NCBI RefSeq assembly: GCF_000737195.2
Contig: NZ_JALM01000036.1
Coordinates: 1 to 64,000, forward strand
Length of the DNA stretch: 64,000 nucleotides
Direction of reading: 5' to 3'
Origin: Sciscionella sediminilitoris
Lineage (GTDB): Bacteria > Actinomycetota > Actinomycetes > Mycobacteriales > Pseudonocardiaceae
The first letter of the stretch is position 1. Every line of letters starts with the position of its first letter. Below are positions 25,985-33,902 of the stretch, piece by piece. The notes under the pieces were generated by a model. That model did not search any database and was not told the DNA's origin. It was given only the letters and a program-made list of their open reading frames with translations. Both the position numbers and the translations under genes were made by a program.

Positions 25985-26608
25985 GTGGTTGAGCCCGCGG
26001 CCGATCGCGCCTACGCGGTCACCAAGGAACTGGTCCTGACGGGGGAACTGCCGGGCGGGCACCTGTTCAGCGAGGGAGAGATCGCCGAACGCCTCGGGAT
26101 CAGCCGAACCCCGGTCCGGGAAGCGTTTCTGCGCCTGCAGGCCGAGGATCTGCTCACCCTGATCCCGAAGCGTGGCGCCGTCGTGGTGCCGGTTCCGCCC
26201 GGCGAGGCCGAGGATGTGCTCGATGCGCGCGAGGCGATCGAGACCGCGGCGGTACGCAGGCTTGCCGCGCGCGGCGGGATCGAGGAGGCGGTGGAGCGGT
26301 TGCGCGCCGCGCTCGTGGTGCAGGAGGGGCACGCCGAACGCGATGACCTCGCTGCCTTCGCCGAGGCCGACGAATCCTTTCACCGCGCGATCGTCGAGGC
26401 CGGTGGGAACAAGCTGACCATGCGGTTCTACGTGACGCTCGCCGATCGGCAGCGGCGGATGAGCATGCACGCGCTCGGCCCCGGTCCCACGCCGTACGAG
26501 GTGGTGCTCACCGACCATCTCGGGCTGCTGCGCAAGGTGGAACAGGCCGATGTCCCCGGATTCGGCGCGGCGCTGCGCGAACACCTCGACCGGACGCACC
26601 GGCAATGA
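25985..26608 (+). CDS. GntR-family (FadR/FCD) transcriptional regulator
   Basis: A 207-residue regulator. The winged helix (about residues 5-65) has GEIAERLGISRTPVREAFLR and AEDLLTLIPKRGAVV; an all-helical FCD ligand domain (about 75-205) has DVLDAREAIETAAVRRLA, AEADESFHRAIVEAGGN and the C-terminal His of LREHLDRTH. The frame is open upstream, but GTG 25985 is chosen for the GGGAG site before it and the operator just upstream. It overlaps the MFS gene by 4 nt. The effector may be a carboxylate. Confidence 0.87.
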   Translation: MVEPAADRAYAVTKELVLTGELPGGHLFSEGEIAERLGISRTPVREAFLRLQAEDLLTLIPKRGAVVVPVPPGEAEDVLDAREAIETAAVRRLAARGGIEEAVERLRAALVVQEGHAERDDLAAFAEADESFHRAIVEAGGNKLTMRFYVTLADRQRRMSMHALGPGPTPYEVVLTDHLGLLRKVEQADVPGFGAALREHLDRTHRQ

Positions 26609-27813
26609 CCGCGACACTCGATCAGCCGTCCGTCACCAGGACCGGCGGCTGGATCCCCGTGGCCGCGGCGATGTTCTGCTGTGGCTGGGGCGGAAACCAG
26701 TTCACCCCGCTGCTCGTCATGTACCGGGAGGCCGGGTACTCGGCGGTCACCGTGGACGTATTGCTCGGCGCCTATGTACTCGGCCTGGTTCCCGGGCTGC
26801 TGACCTCCGGACGGCTCGCGAACCGGTACGGGCGCAAACCGGTGCTGTTCGCGGGAACCCTGCTCTCCCTTGCCGCCTCGGTGCTGCTCGCCCTCGGTGA
26901 GCTCGGCCTCGGCTGGCTCGCCGCGGGGCGGTTGGTCTCCGGATTCGGGGTCGCCGTGGCGATGGCGGTCGGCTCCACCTGGGTCAAGGAGCTCGCGGAC
27001 GCGGAGCCGGGCAGTGCGGCCGATCTGGGCACCCGGCGCGCGGCGCTGTGGCTCACCCTCGGGCTGTGTCTCGGCCCCGGAGTGGCCGGGGTGCTCGCCC
27101 AGTGGGCCCCGTTCCCGATGGAACTGCCCTATCTGGTGCACATCGTGCTCACGATCGCCGTGCTCGCGGTGCTTCCGGGGACCAGGGAAACCGGTGGCAT
27201 CGAAGGGCCCTCCGGCGGATTCGGCCGGGTGCGCCATCCCCGGTTTCGCCGGGTGATCACGCCGATGGCTCCGTGGATCTTCGGTTCGCTCGGCATCGCG
27301 TACGCGACCATGCCGCAGGTCGTCGCGGACCGACTGGGCAACTGGGGGCTCGCGTACTCCACACTGCTCACGATCTGCGCGCTCGGTGCGGGAATCGGGA
27401 TCCAGCCGATCGCGAAACGGCTCGACCGGCACACCAGTGCCCGCGCGGTCGTCGTGGCGATGATCGTGCTCACCCTCGGGCTCGTGGTCAGCGCGGTCGC
27501 CGCGATCTTCGATTCGCCCTGGCTCGCGCTCGGTACCGCGTTCGTGCTCGGTTTCGCCTACGGCATCGCGATCGTGGCGGGCCTGCTCGAACTGCAGCGG
27601 CTGGCCGGGAAGACGGATCTGGCCGAGCTGACCGGGGTCTACTACGCGCTCGCCTATGCCGGTTTCCTGCTTCCCGCGGTGCTCGCGGCGCTGAGCGCGG
27701 TGGTCAGCTACGTGGTGCTGCTGGTGGCGCTCGCCGTGTTCGCCGGGAGTGGCACGCTGTTCATTCTGCGGCATTCGCGGCGCCACCTTCCCGGAATTGG
27801 TTCCTTAGGATGA
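26605..27813 (+). CDS. MFS transporter
   Basis: A 402-residue major facilitator with about 12 hydrophobic helices. The loop between helices 2 and 3 carries the motif-A-like GRLANRYGRKPVLFAG, and a central hydrophilic loop (about 198-215) separates the halves. FCCGWGGNQFTPLL in helix 1 is typical of one actinobacterial drug/metabolite efflux group. Its start overlaps the GntR regulator stop (ATGA), so the regulator probably controls it. The substrate is unknown. Confidence 0.88.
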   Translation: MTATLDQPSVTRTGGWIPVAAAMFCCGWGGNQFTPLLVMYREAGYSAVTVDVLLGAYVLGLVPGLLTSGRLANRYGRKPVLFAGTLLSLAASVLLALGELGLGWLAAGRLVSGFGVAVAMAVGSTWVKELADAEPGSAADLGTRRAALWLTLGLCLGPGVAGVLAQWAPFPMELPYLVHIVLTIAVLAVLPGTRETGGIEGPSGGFGRVRHPRFRRVITPMAPWIFGSLGIAYATMPQVVADRLGNWGLAYSTLLTICALGAGIGIQPIAKRLDRHTSARAVVVAMIVLTLGLVVSAVAAIFDSPWLALGTAFVLGFAYGIAIVAGLLELQRLAGKTDLAELTGVYYALAYAGFLLPAVLAALSAVVSYVVLLVALAVFAGSGTLFILRHSRRHLPGIGSLG

Positions 27814-27850
27814 TGTGCCCGGTGCCGGATCTGGCGTAACTTTCCGGGGT

Positions 27851-30172
27851 ATGCGCAATCGGACGCTGCTCCTCGCATTGCTCACCGCCCTGGTCATCGG
27901 CATCGGCGCCACCCCGGCGACCGCGAGCGAGCAGGGATTGCCACCCGGCTCGCGCGCGGTCCTGCGCTACACCGAATACGGAATCCCGCACATCCTGGCG
28001 CGGGATTTCTCCGGTCTCGGGTACGGATCCGGATTCGCCGCGGCCAAGGACAACATCTGCACGCTCGCCGATGTCTATCTCTCGGTGCGCGGAGAACGGT
28101 CCCGGTTCCTCGGTGCCGAGGCGAAGCCGGACAGCGGGCTCACCGGCGCGAGGTCCAATGTGGACAGTGATGCCTTCTTCCGCTCGCTCGACGCGACGGG
28201 TGCGGTGCGCCGGATGCTCGCCGCCCCGCCGCCGTACGGCCCGCGTGCCGAGGTGCGCGAGCTGGTGCGCGGTTATGTGCAGGGCTACAACAAATACCTG
28301 GCCGCAGGGAAGATCGGCGATCCGCGCTGTGCCGGGAAACCCTGGGTTCGCCCGATCACCGAATTCGACGTGTACCGGCACGTCTACGCGACCACCGCGG
28401 GCGGGACGGACAGCTTCGCCGATGCGATGGTGAACGCGCGCCCGGACCCGGAAACCAGCCGCGGAAACGTGCTCGCCTCGGTGCGGAACAGTAACGCGAA
28501 CCGGGATCGGGGCAGCAATGCGATCGCGATCGGCCGCGCGGGCAGCGCGCCGGGGCGCTCCAGCGTGCTGCTGGGCAACCCGCACTATCCCTGGCACGGT
28601 TCGCAGCGATTCTGGCAGAACCAGTTGACCATTCCGGGGAAGTTCGACGTGAGCGGGGCGAGCCTGCTCGGGTTCCCGCTCGTGCAGATCGGGCACAACG
28701 CGGATTTCGCGTGGAGTCACACGGTTTCCACCTCCGCGAACTACAGCCTGTTCGAGAATCCCACCGTGCCAGGGGATCCGCACAGCTATCTGGTGAACGG
28801 CAAACCGGAGCGGATGCGCGCCACCAGGGTGACCGTTCCGGTGCGGGATGCGAAACCGGTCAGCAAGACCGTGTACCGCACGCGCTACGGGCCGGTGGTG
28901 ACGGCGATGCCCGATGGGACCGCGCTGCCCTGGGGGAAAACCGCGTATTCGGTGCACGATGTCAACGCGGCGAACATGCGGGCGCTCAACACCTGGTTCG
29001 GCCTGGACACCGCGCGGAACACGAAGGGAGCCGCGCAGGTTCTGCGGGCCACCCAGGGATCCCCGTGGGTGAACACGATCGCCAGCGACAGCCAGGGGAA
29101 CGCGCTGTATTCGGATGTGCAGGCCTCGCCGAATGTCACCGATTCCGATGTGGCGCGCTGCGGGACCGCGCTCGGTAAGCAGCTCTACGCGGCGACCGGG
29201 ACCGCAGTGCTGGACGGGGCCCGTTCGGACTGCGGCCCGGCAACCGATCCCGAGGCGGTTCAGCCCGGGCTGCTCGGCCCGGCGAAACAGCCGCAGCTGA
29301 GCCGCCCGGATTTCGTGACGAACTCCAATGACAGCGCCTGGTTGACCAATCCGGCCCAGCCGCTCACCGATTATCCGCGGACCATGGGCGATATCGGCAC
29401 CCAGCGCAGCCTCCGCACCCAAGAGGGGACCCTGACCGCGCAGCGCCGGATCGCGGGTACGGATGGCTTGCCCGGCAAGGGATTCACCGAGGCGAATATG
29501 CGAGAGCTGCTGTTCCGGGACACCAGCAGGGCCGCGGTGCTCGCGGGACGGGACACCGCGCGGTTGTGCGCGGAACTCGAGCCCGGTTCGCCTGCCTGCT
29601 CCGCACTGTCCACATGGGATGGACGATTCTCCCTGCAGAGCAAGGGATCACTGTTGTTCCAGCGATTCTTCCTGAAGGTCGCCAAGCTCGGATCACCGTG
29701 GCTGGTGCCCTTCGATCCAGGGCACCCGTTGAGCACACCGAACACGCTGAACATCGGGGACCCGGGAGTGCGCAAGGCATTCCGGGACGCGGTCGGCGAA
29801 CTGCGCGCGGCCGGGCTCGCGCTGGACACCTCGCTGGCCGCGGGGCAGTACGTCGTCCGCAACGGGGAACGCATCCCGATTCACGGCGGGCCGCAAGCAC
29901 TCGGGGTGCTCGATGTGATCACGCCGCAGTGGGATCCCAAGCGCGGCAACACCGAGGTGGTGCACGGCTCCAGCTCCATTCAGTCGGTGGAGTTCACCGC
30001 GCGGGGGCCGCGGGCGTCCACGCTGCTCACCTATTCGCAGTCGGCCGATCCGAGCTCCCCGCACTACTCCGATCAGACCCGGCTGTTCTCGGCCGGGAAG
30101 TGGGTGCGCGACCGGTTCACCGCGGCCGAGATCGCGTCCGCGCCGGGGCTGCGGAACACCGTGCTGCGGTAA
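27851..30172 (+). CDS. secreted penicillin/acyl-homoserine-lactone acylase family protein
   Basis: A 773-residue Ntn-hydrolase precursor. A signal peptide (about 1-25, ending TPATA) leads to the alpha-chain with YTEYGIPHILARDF. A spacer precedes the autocleavage site, Gly221-Ser222 in RGSNAIAIG; Ser222 becomes the beta-chain nucleophile. LLGNPHYPWHG and IGHNADFAWSHTVS are typical beta-chain motifs. Relatives include PvdQ, AhlM and cyclic lipopeptide acylases, so the substrate could be an acyl-homoserine lactone or a lipopeptide. The frame extends 12 codons upstream; ATG 27851 starts the signal peptide. Confidence 0.88.
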   Translation: MRNRTLLLALLTALVIGIGATPATASEQGLPPGSRAVLRYTEYGIPHILARDFSGLGYGSGFAAAKDNICTLADVYLSVRGERSRFLGAEAKPDSGLTGARSNVDSDAFFRSLDATGAVRRMLAAPPPYGPRAEVRELVRGYVQGYNKYLAAGKIGDPRCAGKPWVRPITEFDVYRHVYATTAGGTDSFADAMVNARPDPETSRGNVLASVRNSNANRDRGSNAIAIGRAGSAPGRSSVLLGNPHYPWHGSQRFWQNQLTIPGKFDVSGASLLGFPLVQIGHNADFAWSHTVSTSANYSLFENPTVPGDPHSYLVNGKPERMRATRVTVPVRDAKPVSKTVYRTRYGPVVTAMPDGTALPWGKTAYSVHDVNAANMRALNTWFGLDTARNTKGAAQVLRATQGSPWVNTIASDSQGNALYSDVQASPNVTDSDVARCGTALGKQLYAATGTAVLDGARSDCGPATDPEAVQPGLLGPAKQPQLSRPDFVTNSNDSAWLTNPAQPLTDYPRTMGDIGTQRSLRTQEGTLTAQRRIAGTDGLPGKGFTEANMRELLFRDTSRAAVLAGRDTARLCAELEPGSPACSALSTWDGRFSLQSKGSLLFQRFFLKVAKLGSPWLVPFDPGHPLSTPNTLNIGDPGVRKAFRDAVGELRAAGLALDTSLAAGQYVVRNGERIPIHGGPQALGVLDVITPQWDPKRGNTEVVHGSSSIQSVEFTARGPRASTLLTYSQSADPSSPHYSDQTRLFSAGKWVRDRFTAAEIASAPGLRNTVLR

Positions 30173-30219
30173 CGTAGCCGTAACCCCGGTGTAGCGGGAA
30201 AGGCATACGCTGGACGGCC

Positions 30220-30720
30220 ATGGGGTTGCTGATCAGGGACGCGGGCAAGGCGGATGCGGCGGCGTGCGCCGAGGTGTACGCGCCGTACGTACGGGACACC
30301 GTGATCTCGTTCGAGACGACACCACCGGGTGCCGGGGAAATGGCCGAACGCATCGCGGCGGCGCACCTGTGGCTGGTCGCCGAGGACGCGGGCACCGTGC
30401 TCGGTTATGCCTACGCTGGCCGGTTCATGGCGCGCGCCGCCTATCGATGGGCCTGCGAGGTGAGCGTCTACCTCGATCGGGAACACCGTCGTGCCGGGCT
30501 CGGCAAAGCACTGTACGGGGTGCTGCTGCCCCGGCTCGCCGCGCTCGGGTTCACCACGGCGGTCGCCGGGATGACGCTGCCCAACGAAGCGAGCGCCGGG
30601 CTGCACCGCGCCATGGGCTTCGAGCCGGTCGGCACCTATCGCCGGATCGGCTGGAAATTCGGCGCCTGGCACGATGTCGCTTGGACCCAGCTATCCCTTG
30701 TGGACGAAGAGCACGCCTGA
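30220..30720 (+). CDS. PAT-like N-acetyltransferase (phosphinothricin/methionine sulfoximine type)
   Basis: A 166-residue GNAT protein of the bar/pat/MddA type. Motifs are IRDAGKADAAACAEVYAPYV, VISFETTPP (conserved in the family), GYAYAGRFMARAAYRWACE, the acetyl-CoA loop YLDREHRRAGLGKALYG, then MGFEPVGTYRRIGWKFGAWHDV. Family members acetylate phosphinothricin, methionine sulfoximine or sulfone. Chromosomal copies usually detoxify methionine analogues. It follows the acylase and converges on the homocysteine methyltransferase. Confidence 0.85.
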   Translation: MGLLIRDAGKADAAACAEVYAPYVRDTVISFETTPPGAGEMAERIAAAHLWLVAEDAGTVLGYAYAGRFMARAAYRWACEVSVYLDREHRRAGLGKALYGVLLPRLAALGFTTAVAGMTLPNEASAGLHRAMGFEPVGTYRRIGWKFGAWHDVAWTQLSLVDEEHA

Positions 30721-30746
30721 GGACTCCGTGTCCCGCTGCGCCGCAG

Positions 30747-30794
30747 CGTCGGCGAAGTACCTTCGCATGAACGTCGGCGAAGTACCTTCACATG
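30747..30794. repeat. two tandem 23-bp direct repeats with palindromic core
   Basis: CGTCGGCGAAGTACCTTC-N-CATG occurs at 30747-30769 and 30772-30794, differing at one base. The first copy contains the perfect stem-loop GCGAAG-TAC-CTTCGC. They lie between converging genes (PAT-like and mmuM), so they may form a terminator, or be a short dispersed repeat. The other 100 bp of the gap shows nothing recognisable. Confidence 0.7.
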
Positions 30795-30895
30795 TCAGAT
30801 CGACGTGGTTCTTTCCTCCGGCTTGCTGATCCCGGGTGCGGGTGTCCCGCAGAGGCACCGCCGACCCGACTCCCGCTCGCGACGGACGAGAGCCC

Positions 30896-31774
30896 TCAGA
30901 CGCACTCTGCGGCCAGTTCGGCGATATCGCCCGCGCGAATCCGGCAGCAGCCGCCGATGATGCCCGCGCCCGCTTCGATCCAGGAACGCGCCTGTGCGGC
31001 GGAGAACCGGGAATCGCCGGTCCAGGTCCCGGTTTCCGCGTTCCACCCCTCACCGCTGTTCGGATAGGCGACCACCGTCTTCCCGGTGACCTCGGCGGCC
31101 AGTGCCACGGCCTCCGGAACCTCGTCGGGGGCGCAGCAGTTCACCCCGACCGCCACGACCTCGGGGACTTCCGCGGCGAGGGTGAACGCTTCGGCGAGCG
31201 GCTGTCCCGCCCGGGTGCGCCCCTCGGCGATGGTGAAGCTGAGCCAGGCGGGAACACCGAGACCGGGCAGCAGCCGCACCAAAGCGTCCGCCTCGTCCAG
31301 ATCGGGAATCGTCTCGAGCGCGAGGAGATCCGGACCCGCCTCGGCGAGCGTTTCCAGCCTCGGCCGGTGCCATGCCGCGAGCTCGGGGACGCCGAGCCCG
31401 TAGCGGCCGCGGTATTCCGAGCCATCGGCGAGCACCGCCCCGTACGGCCCGACCGAGGCGGCGGTATAGCGGCGGATCCCGTCGACGGGCTCGGCCGCGC
31501 GGGCCAGTTCCACACTGCGCCGCAACAGGTTCCCGGTCTGTGCCGCGTCCAGCCCGCGTGCGGCGAAGCCTTCGAAACTGGCCTGGTAGCTCGCCGTCGT
31601 GGCGATGACCGCGCCCGCCGCGAAGAACGCCCGGTGCACCTCGGTGATCGCTTCCGGTTGTTCGAGCAGCACCCGCGCCGACCACAGCGGGTCGGACAGG
31701 TCCTGGCCGCGCGCCTCCAGCTCGGTCGCCAGCCCGCCGTCGGTCACGAGTACATTCCGCACAGGCGCGAGCAT
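30896..31774 (-). CDS. mmuM: homocysteine S-methyltransferase
   Basis: A 292-residue betaine-homocysteine methyltransferase-fold enzyme. The N-terminal VLVTDGGLATELEARGQDL is typical. Zinc-binding cysteines lie in AVGVNCCAPDEV and the C-terminal IIGGCCRIRAGDIAEL. It transfers a methyl group from S-methylmethionine (or S-AdoMet) to homocysteine, giving methionine. The open frame continues upstream, but ATG 31774 matches the family's N-terminus; the extension is unrelated. The neighbouring PAT-like enzyme also belongs to methionine-analogue chemistry. Confidence 0.88.
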   Translation of the reverse strand: MLAPVRNVLVTDGGLATELEARGQDLSDPLWSARVLLEQPEAITEVHRAFFAAGAVIATTASYQASFEGFAARGLDAAQTGNLLRRSVELARAAEPVDGIRRYTAASVGPYGAVLADGSEYRGRYGLGVPELAAWHRPRLETLAEAGPDLLALETIPDLDEADALVRLLPGLGVPAWLSFTIAEGRTRAGQPLAEAFTLAAEVPEVVAVGVNCCAPDEVPEAVALAAEVTGKTVVAYPNSGEGWNAETGTWTGDSRFSAAQARSWIEAGAGIIGGCCRIRAGDIAELAAECV

Positions 31775-31805
31775 GCCCGAGGTGGCGCCGAACGTCGATC
31801 CCCAC

Positions 31806-31888
31806 TGTGTACAAGTTATCCACAGACTCTGCACAAATCCGCTGACCTGGGGTTTGTCTGTGCACAACTGCATGAGGCCTGTGGATAA
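31806..31888. other. cluster of four DnaA-box-like 9-mers
   Basis: Two perfect TTATCCACA boxes (31816-31824 on plus, 31880-31888 on minus) face each other, with TTGTACACA (31806-31814, minus) and TTGTGCACA (31859-31867, minus), each one mismatch from TTGTCCACA. All lie in 83 bp between divergent mmuM and the virginiamycin B lyase gene, in A/T-richer DNA. The outer arms GAGTTATCCACAG-like / CTGTGGATAACTC also form an inverted repeat. DnaA binding is a hypothesis. Confidence 0.5.
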
Positions 31889-31901
31889 CTCGGTGCGCGG
31901 C

Positions 31902-31907
31902 TAAGCT
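31902..31907 (+). promoter_or_regulatory. -10 box of vgb (leaderless)
   Basis: TAAGCT, then 7 nt, then ATG 31915. It lies 13 bp downstream of the last DnaA-like box, so anything bound there could affect expression. Confidence 0.45.
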
Positions 31908-31914
31908 CGGCCAC

Positions 31915-32793
31915 ATGATCACCCGGATCCCGGTCGCCGATGGGGACAGCGCGCCGTACGGGATCGCGATCGGTCCGGATGGGCTCGCCTGGTTCACCGA
32001 CATCGAGCACGGGCGGATCGGTACCGCGACGGGTGCGCTGTACCGCCTCGATCCGCCGGGGTCCCAGCCGCTCGTGCTCACCGCGGGCCCGGACGGAGCC
32101 CTGTGGTTCACCGAACGGCAGACGCACCGGATCGGCAGGATCACGGCCGAGGGCACGGTGCGTATGTTCGGCCTGCCGAGCGCGGATGCCGGGCCGTACG
32201 GCATCACGTGCGGTCCGGACGCGGCACTGTGGTTCACCGAGATGAACACCGACCGCATCGGCCGCTGCACGCCGGGCGGAGAGATCACGGAATTTCCCCT
32301 GCCCGGCACCGGAAACTTCCCCGCGATGATCACCTCCGGCCCGGAAAGCGCGCTGTGGTTCACCCTGAACCAGGCCAACGCGATCGCCAGCATGACGGTA
32401 GCGGGCGAGGTGCGCACCCATCCGCTGCCGACCGAGTCCGCCGGACCGGTCGGGATCGCGGCGGATTCCGGCGGTTGCTGGTTCACCGAACTGCTCGCCG
32501 ACCGGATCGGCTGGATCGACGCCGCGGGACGGATCACCGAATTCCCGCTTCCCGAAGGCGCGAGCCGGCCGCACGCGGTCACTCCGGACGGTGCGGGCGG
32601 TTGCTGGTTCACCGCATGGGGTTCCGGGGCGCTCGGCCGGATCCACGCCGATGGCACCGTCGCGGTGCACCCGATCGCCCCGGACACCGAACCGCACGGG
32701 ATCACCGTGGACGCGCACGGTTCGGTGTGGACCGCGCTCGAATCCGGGGAGCTCGCCCGCCTCGACCCGGCGACGCCGAACCGGTTGCCGTGA
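31915..32793 (+). CDS. vgb: virginiamycin B lyase (streptogramin lyase) homologue
   Basis: A 292-residue seven-bladed beta-propeller with repeated (L/A)WFTE-(x)-RIG blades about 42 residues apart. The Staphylococcus Vgb catalytic set (His228, Glu268, His270, Glu284, as I recall it) has counterparts at His220 (SRPHAVT), Glu259/His261 (TEPHGIT) and Glu275 (WTALESG), with constant offsets of 8-9. So this is probably an active lyase linearising type B streptogramins rather than a generic propeller. The leaderless-type promoter is separate from mmuM. Confidence 0.85.
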   Translation: MITRIPVADGDSAPYGIAIGPDGLAWFTDIEHGRIGTATGALYRLDPPGSQPLVLTAGPDGALWFTERQTHRIGRITAEGTVRMFGLPSADAGPYGITCGPDAALWFTEMNTDRIGRCTPGGEITEFPLPGTGNFPAMITSGPESALWFTLNQANAIASMTVAGEVRTHPLPTESAGPVGIAADSGGCWFTELLADRIGWIDAAGRITEFPLPEGASRPHAVTPDGAGGCWFTAWGSGALGRIHADGTVAVHPIAPDTEPHGITVDAHGSVWTALESGELARLDPATPNRLP

Positions 32794-32840
32794 CCGTTTT
32801 CCGCCAGCACCGGTCACGGAAGTCGGCGCAGGATCGGGGC

Positions 32841-33497
32841 ATGCACACAGCGATCGATCTCAAGGTGTTCTATTTCGGCACTCCCGTCGTGCTCATCACG
32901 ACCAGGAATCCGGACGGGAGCACGAACATCGGACCGATGTCCTCGGCCTGGTGGCTCGGCACGACATGCATGCTCGGCATGAACGATTCCTCCCGGACCG
33001 CGCGGAACATGCTGCGCGAACGGGAATGCGTGCTGAACCTCCCGTCCGCGCAGCAGGCCGCGCCGGTGAACCGGATCGCCTTGGTCACCGGGGAACCCGA
33101 GGTGCCCGAACACAAGATCGCGCGCGGATACACTCATGAGCCGGACAAGTTCGGCGCGGCCGGGCTCACCGAACAGGAATCCGAGATCGTCGGCGCCGCC
33201 CGGATCCTGGAGTGCCCGGTGCAGATCGAGTGCGCGGTGGTCGACGCGGGGCCGTTCTTCCGGCGCGGGGTCACTGCCTTCCAGGCCGATACGCGGCGGG
33301 TGCACGTCGACGAGGACCTGGTCATCCCGGGCACCGACTACATCGACCCGCTGAAGTGGGATCCGCTGATCATGAAGTTCTGCGAGTACTTCGGCGAGGG
33401 GCAGCCCGTGCATTCCTCCGAGCTCGCACGCGGCTGGCGCATGCCGCATCACATGGGTGAGCCTGAGCACCTGCGCGCGCCCGCACCGGCCGGGTGA
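32841..33497 (+). CDS. flavin reductase-like domain protein
   Basis: A 218-residue FMN-binding split-barrel protein. The N-terminal FYFGTPVVLITTRNPDGSTN and IGPMSSAWWLG match the flavin-reductase-like fold. SSRTARNMLRERECVLNLPS follows and the C-terminus is KWDPLIMKFCEYFG. It may reduce FMN with NAD(P)H or bind flavin for another partner. ATG 32841 starts the conserved fold; the open frame upstream is antisense-like sequence. It is 47 bp after vgb on the same strand. Confidence 0.82.
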   Translation: MHTAIDLKVFYFGTPVVLITTRNPDGSTNIGPMSSAWWLGTTCMLGMNDSSRTARNMLRERECVLNLPSAQQAAPVNRIALVTGEPEVPEHKIARGYTHEPDKFGAAGLTEQESEIVGAARILECPVQIECAVVDAGPFFRRGVTAFQADTRRVHVDEDLVIPGTDYIDPLKWDPLIMKFCEYFGEGQPVHSSELARGWRMPHHMGEPEHLRAPAPAG

Positions 33498-33511
33498 GCC
33501 ACACTTGAGGC

Positions 33512-33889
33512 ATGTCGCCAAGGACCGTGCTCAGCGCCGCCGTGCTCGATGTGCTCGTCGTGCTCGTCTTCGTGGTGATCGGGCGAAGTTCGCACGCGGA
33601 GGGCATCACCGTGTCCGGTATCGCCGAGACGCTGTGGCCTTTCCTCGCGGGCACGGTCATCGGCTGGGTGGCCTGCCTCGCCTGGCGCGCACCGATCTCG
33701 GTGCCCCGGACCGGTGTTCCGGTCTGGCTGGCCACGCTCGTGCTCGGCATGGTGCTGCGCGTGGTCTCCGGGCAGGGCACCGAGGTCTCGTTCATCATCG
33801 TGGCCGGGATCTTCCTCGGCGTCTTCCTGCTCGGCTGGCGCGCGATCGCGGTGCTGCTCACCCGCAGGCGCAAACCGCTGAACCCCTGA
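33512..33889 (+). CDS. DUF3054 membrane protein
   Basis: A 125-residue protein with four hydrophobic helices (about 5-22, 37-56, 64-88, 92-115) and a basic C-terminus TRRRKPLNP. The first helix AAVLDVLVVLVFVVIGRSSH, carrying a conserved Gly-Arg, and the WPFLAGTVIGWVACL segment are typical of DUF3054. Function is unknown. It follows the flavin protein by 14 bp. Confidence 0.8.
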   Translation: MSPRTVLSAAVLDVLVVLVFVVIGRSSHAEGITVSGIAETLWPFLAGTVIGWVACLAWRAPISVPRTGVPVWLATLVLGMVLRVVSGQGTEVSFIIVAGIFLGVFLLGWRAIAVLLTRRRKPLNP

Positions 33890-33902
33890 GCGGCTTCAGC
33901 GG
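33875..33902. terminator. hairpin at convergent gene ends
   Basis: CCGCTGAA (33875-33882) and TTCAGCGG (33895-33902) form an 8-bp stem across a 12-nt loop. It overlaps the last codons of both the DUF3054 gene and the converging monooxygenase gene, so it could terminate transcription from either side. Confidence 0.45.

Noticed and set aside
32103-33497. Long frame running from inside vgb into the flavin protein gene
   Set aside because: The first two thirds are an out-of-frame reading of vgb. The real flavin protein starts at ATG 32841.
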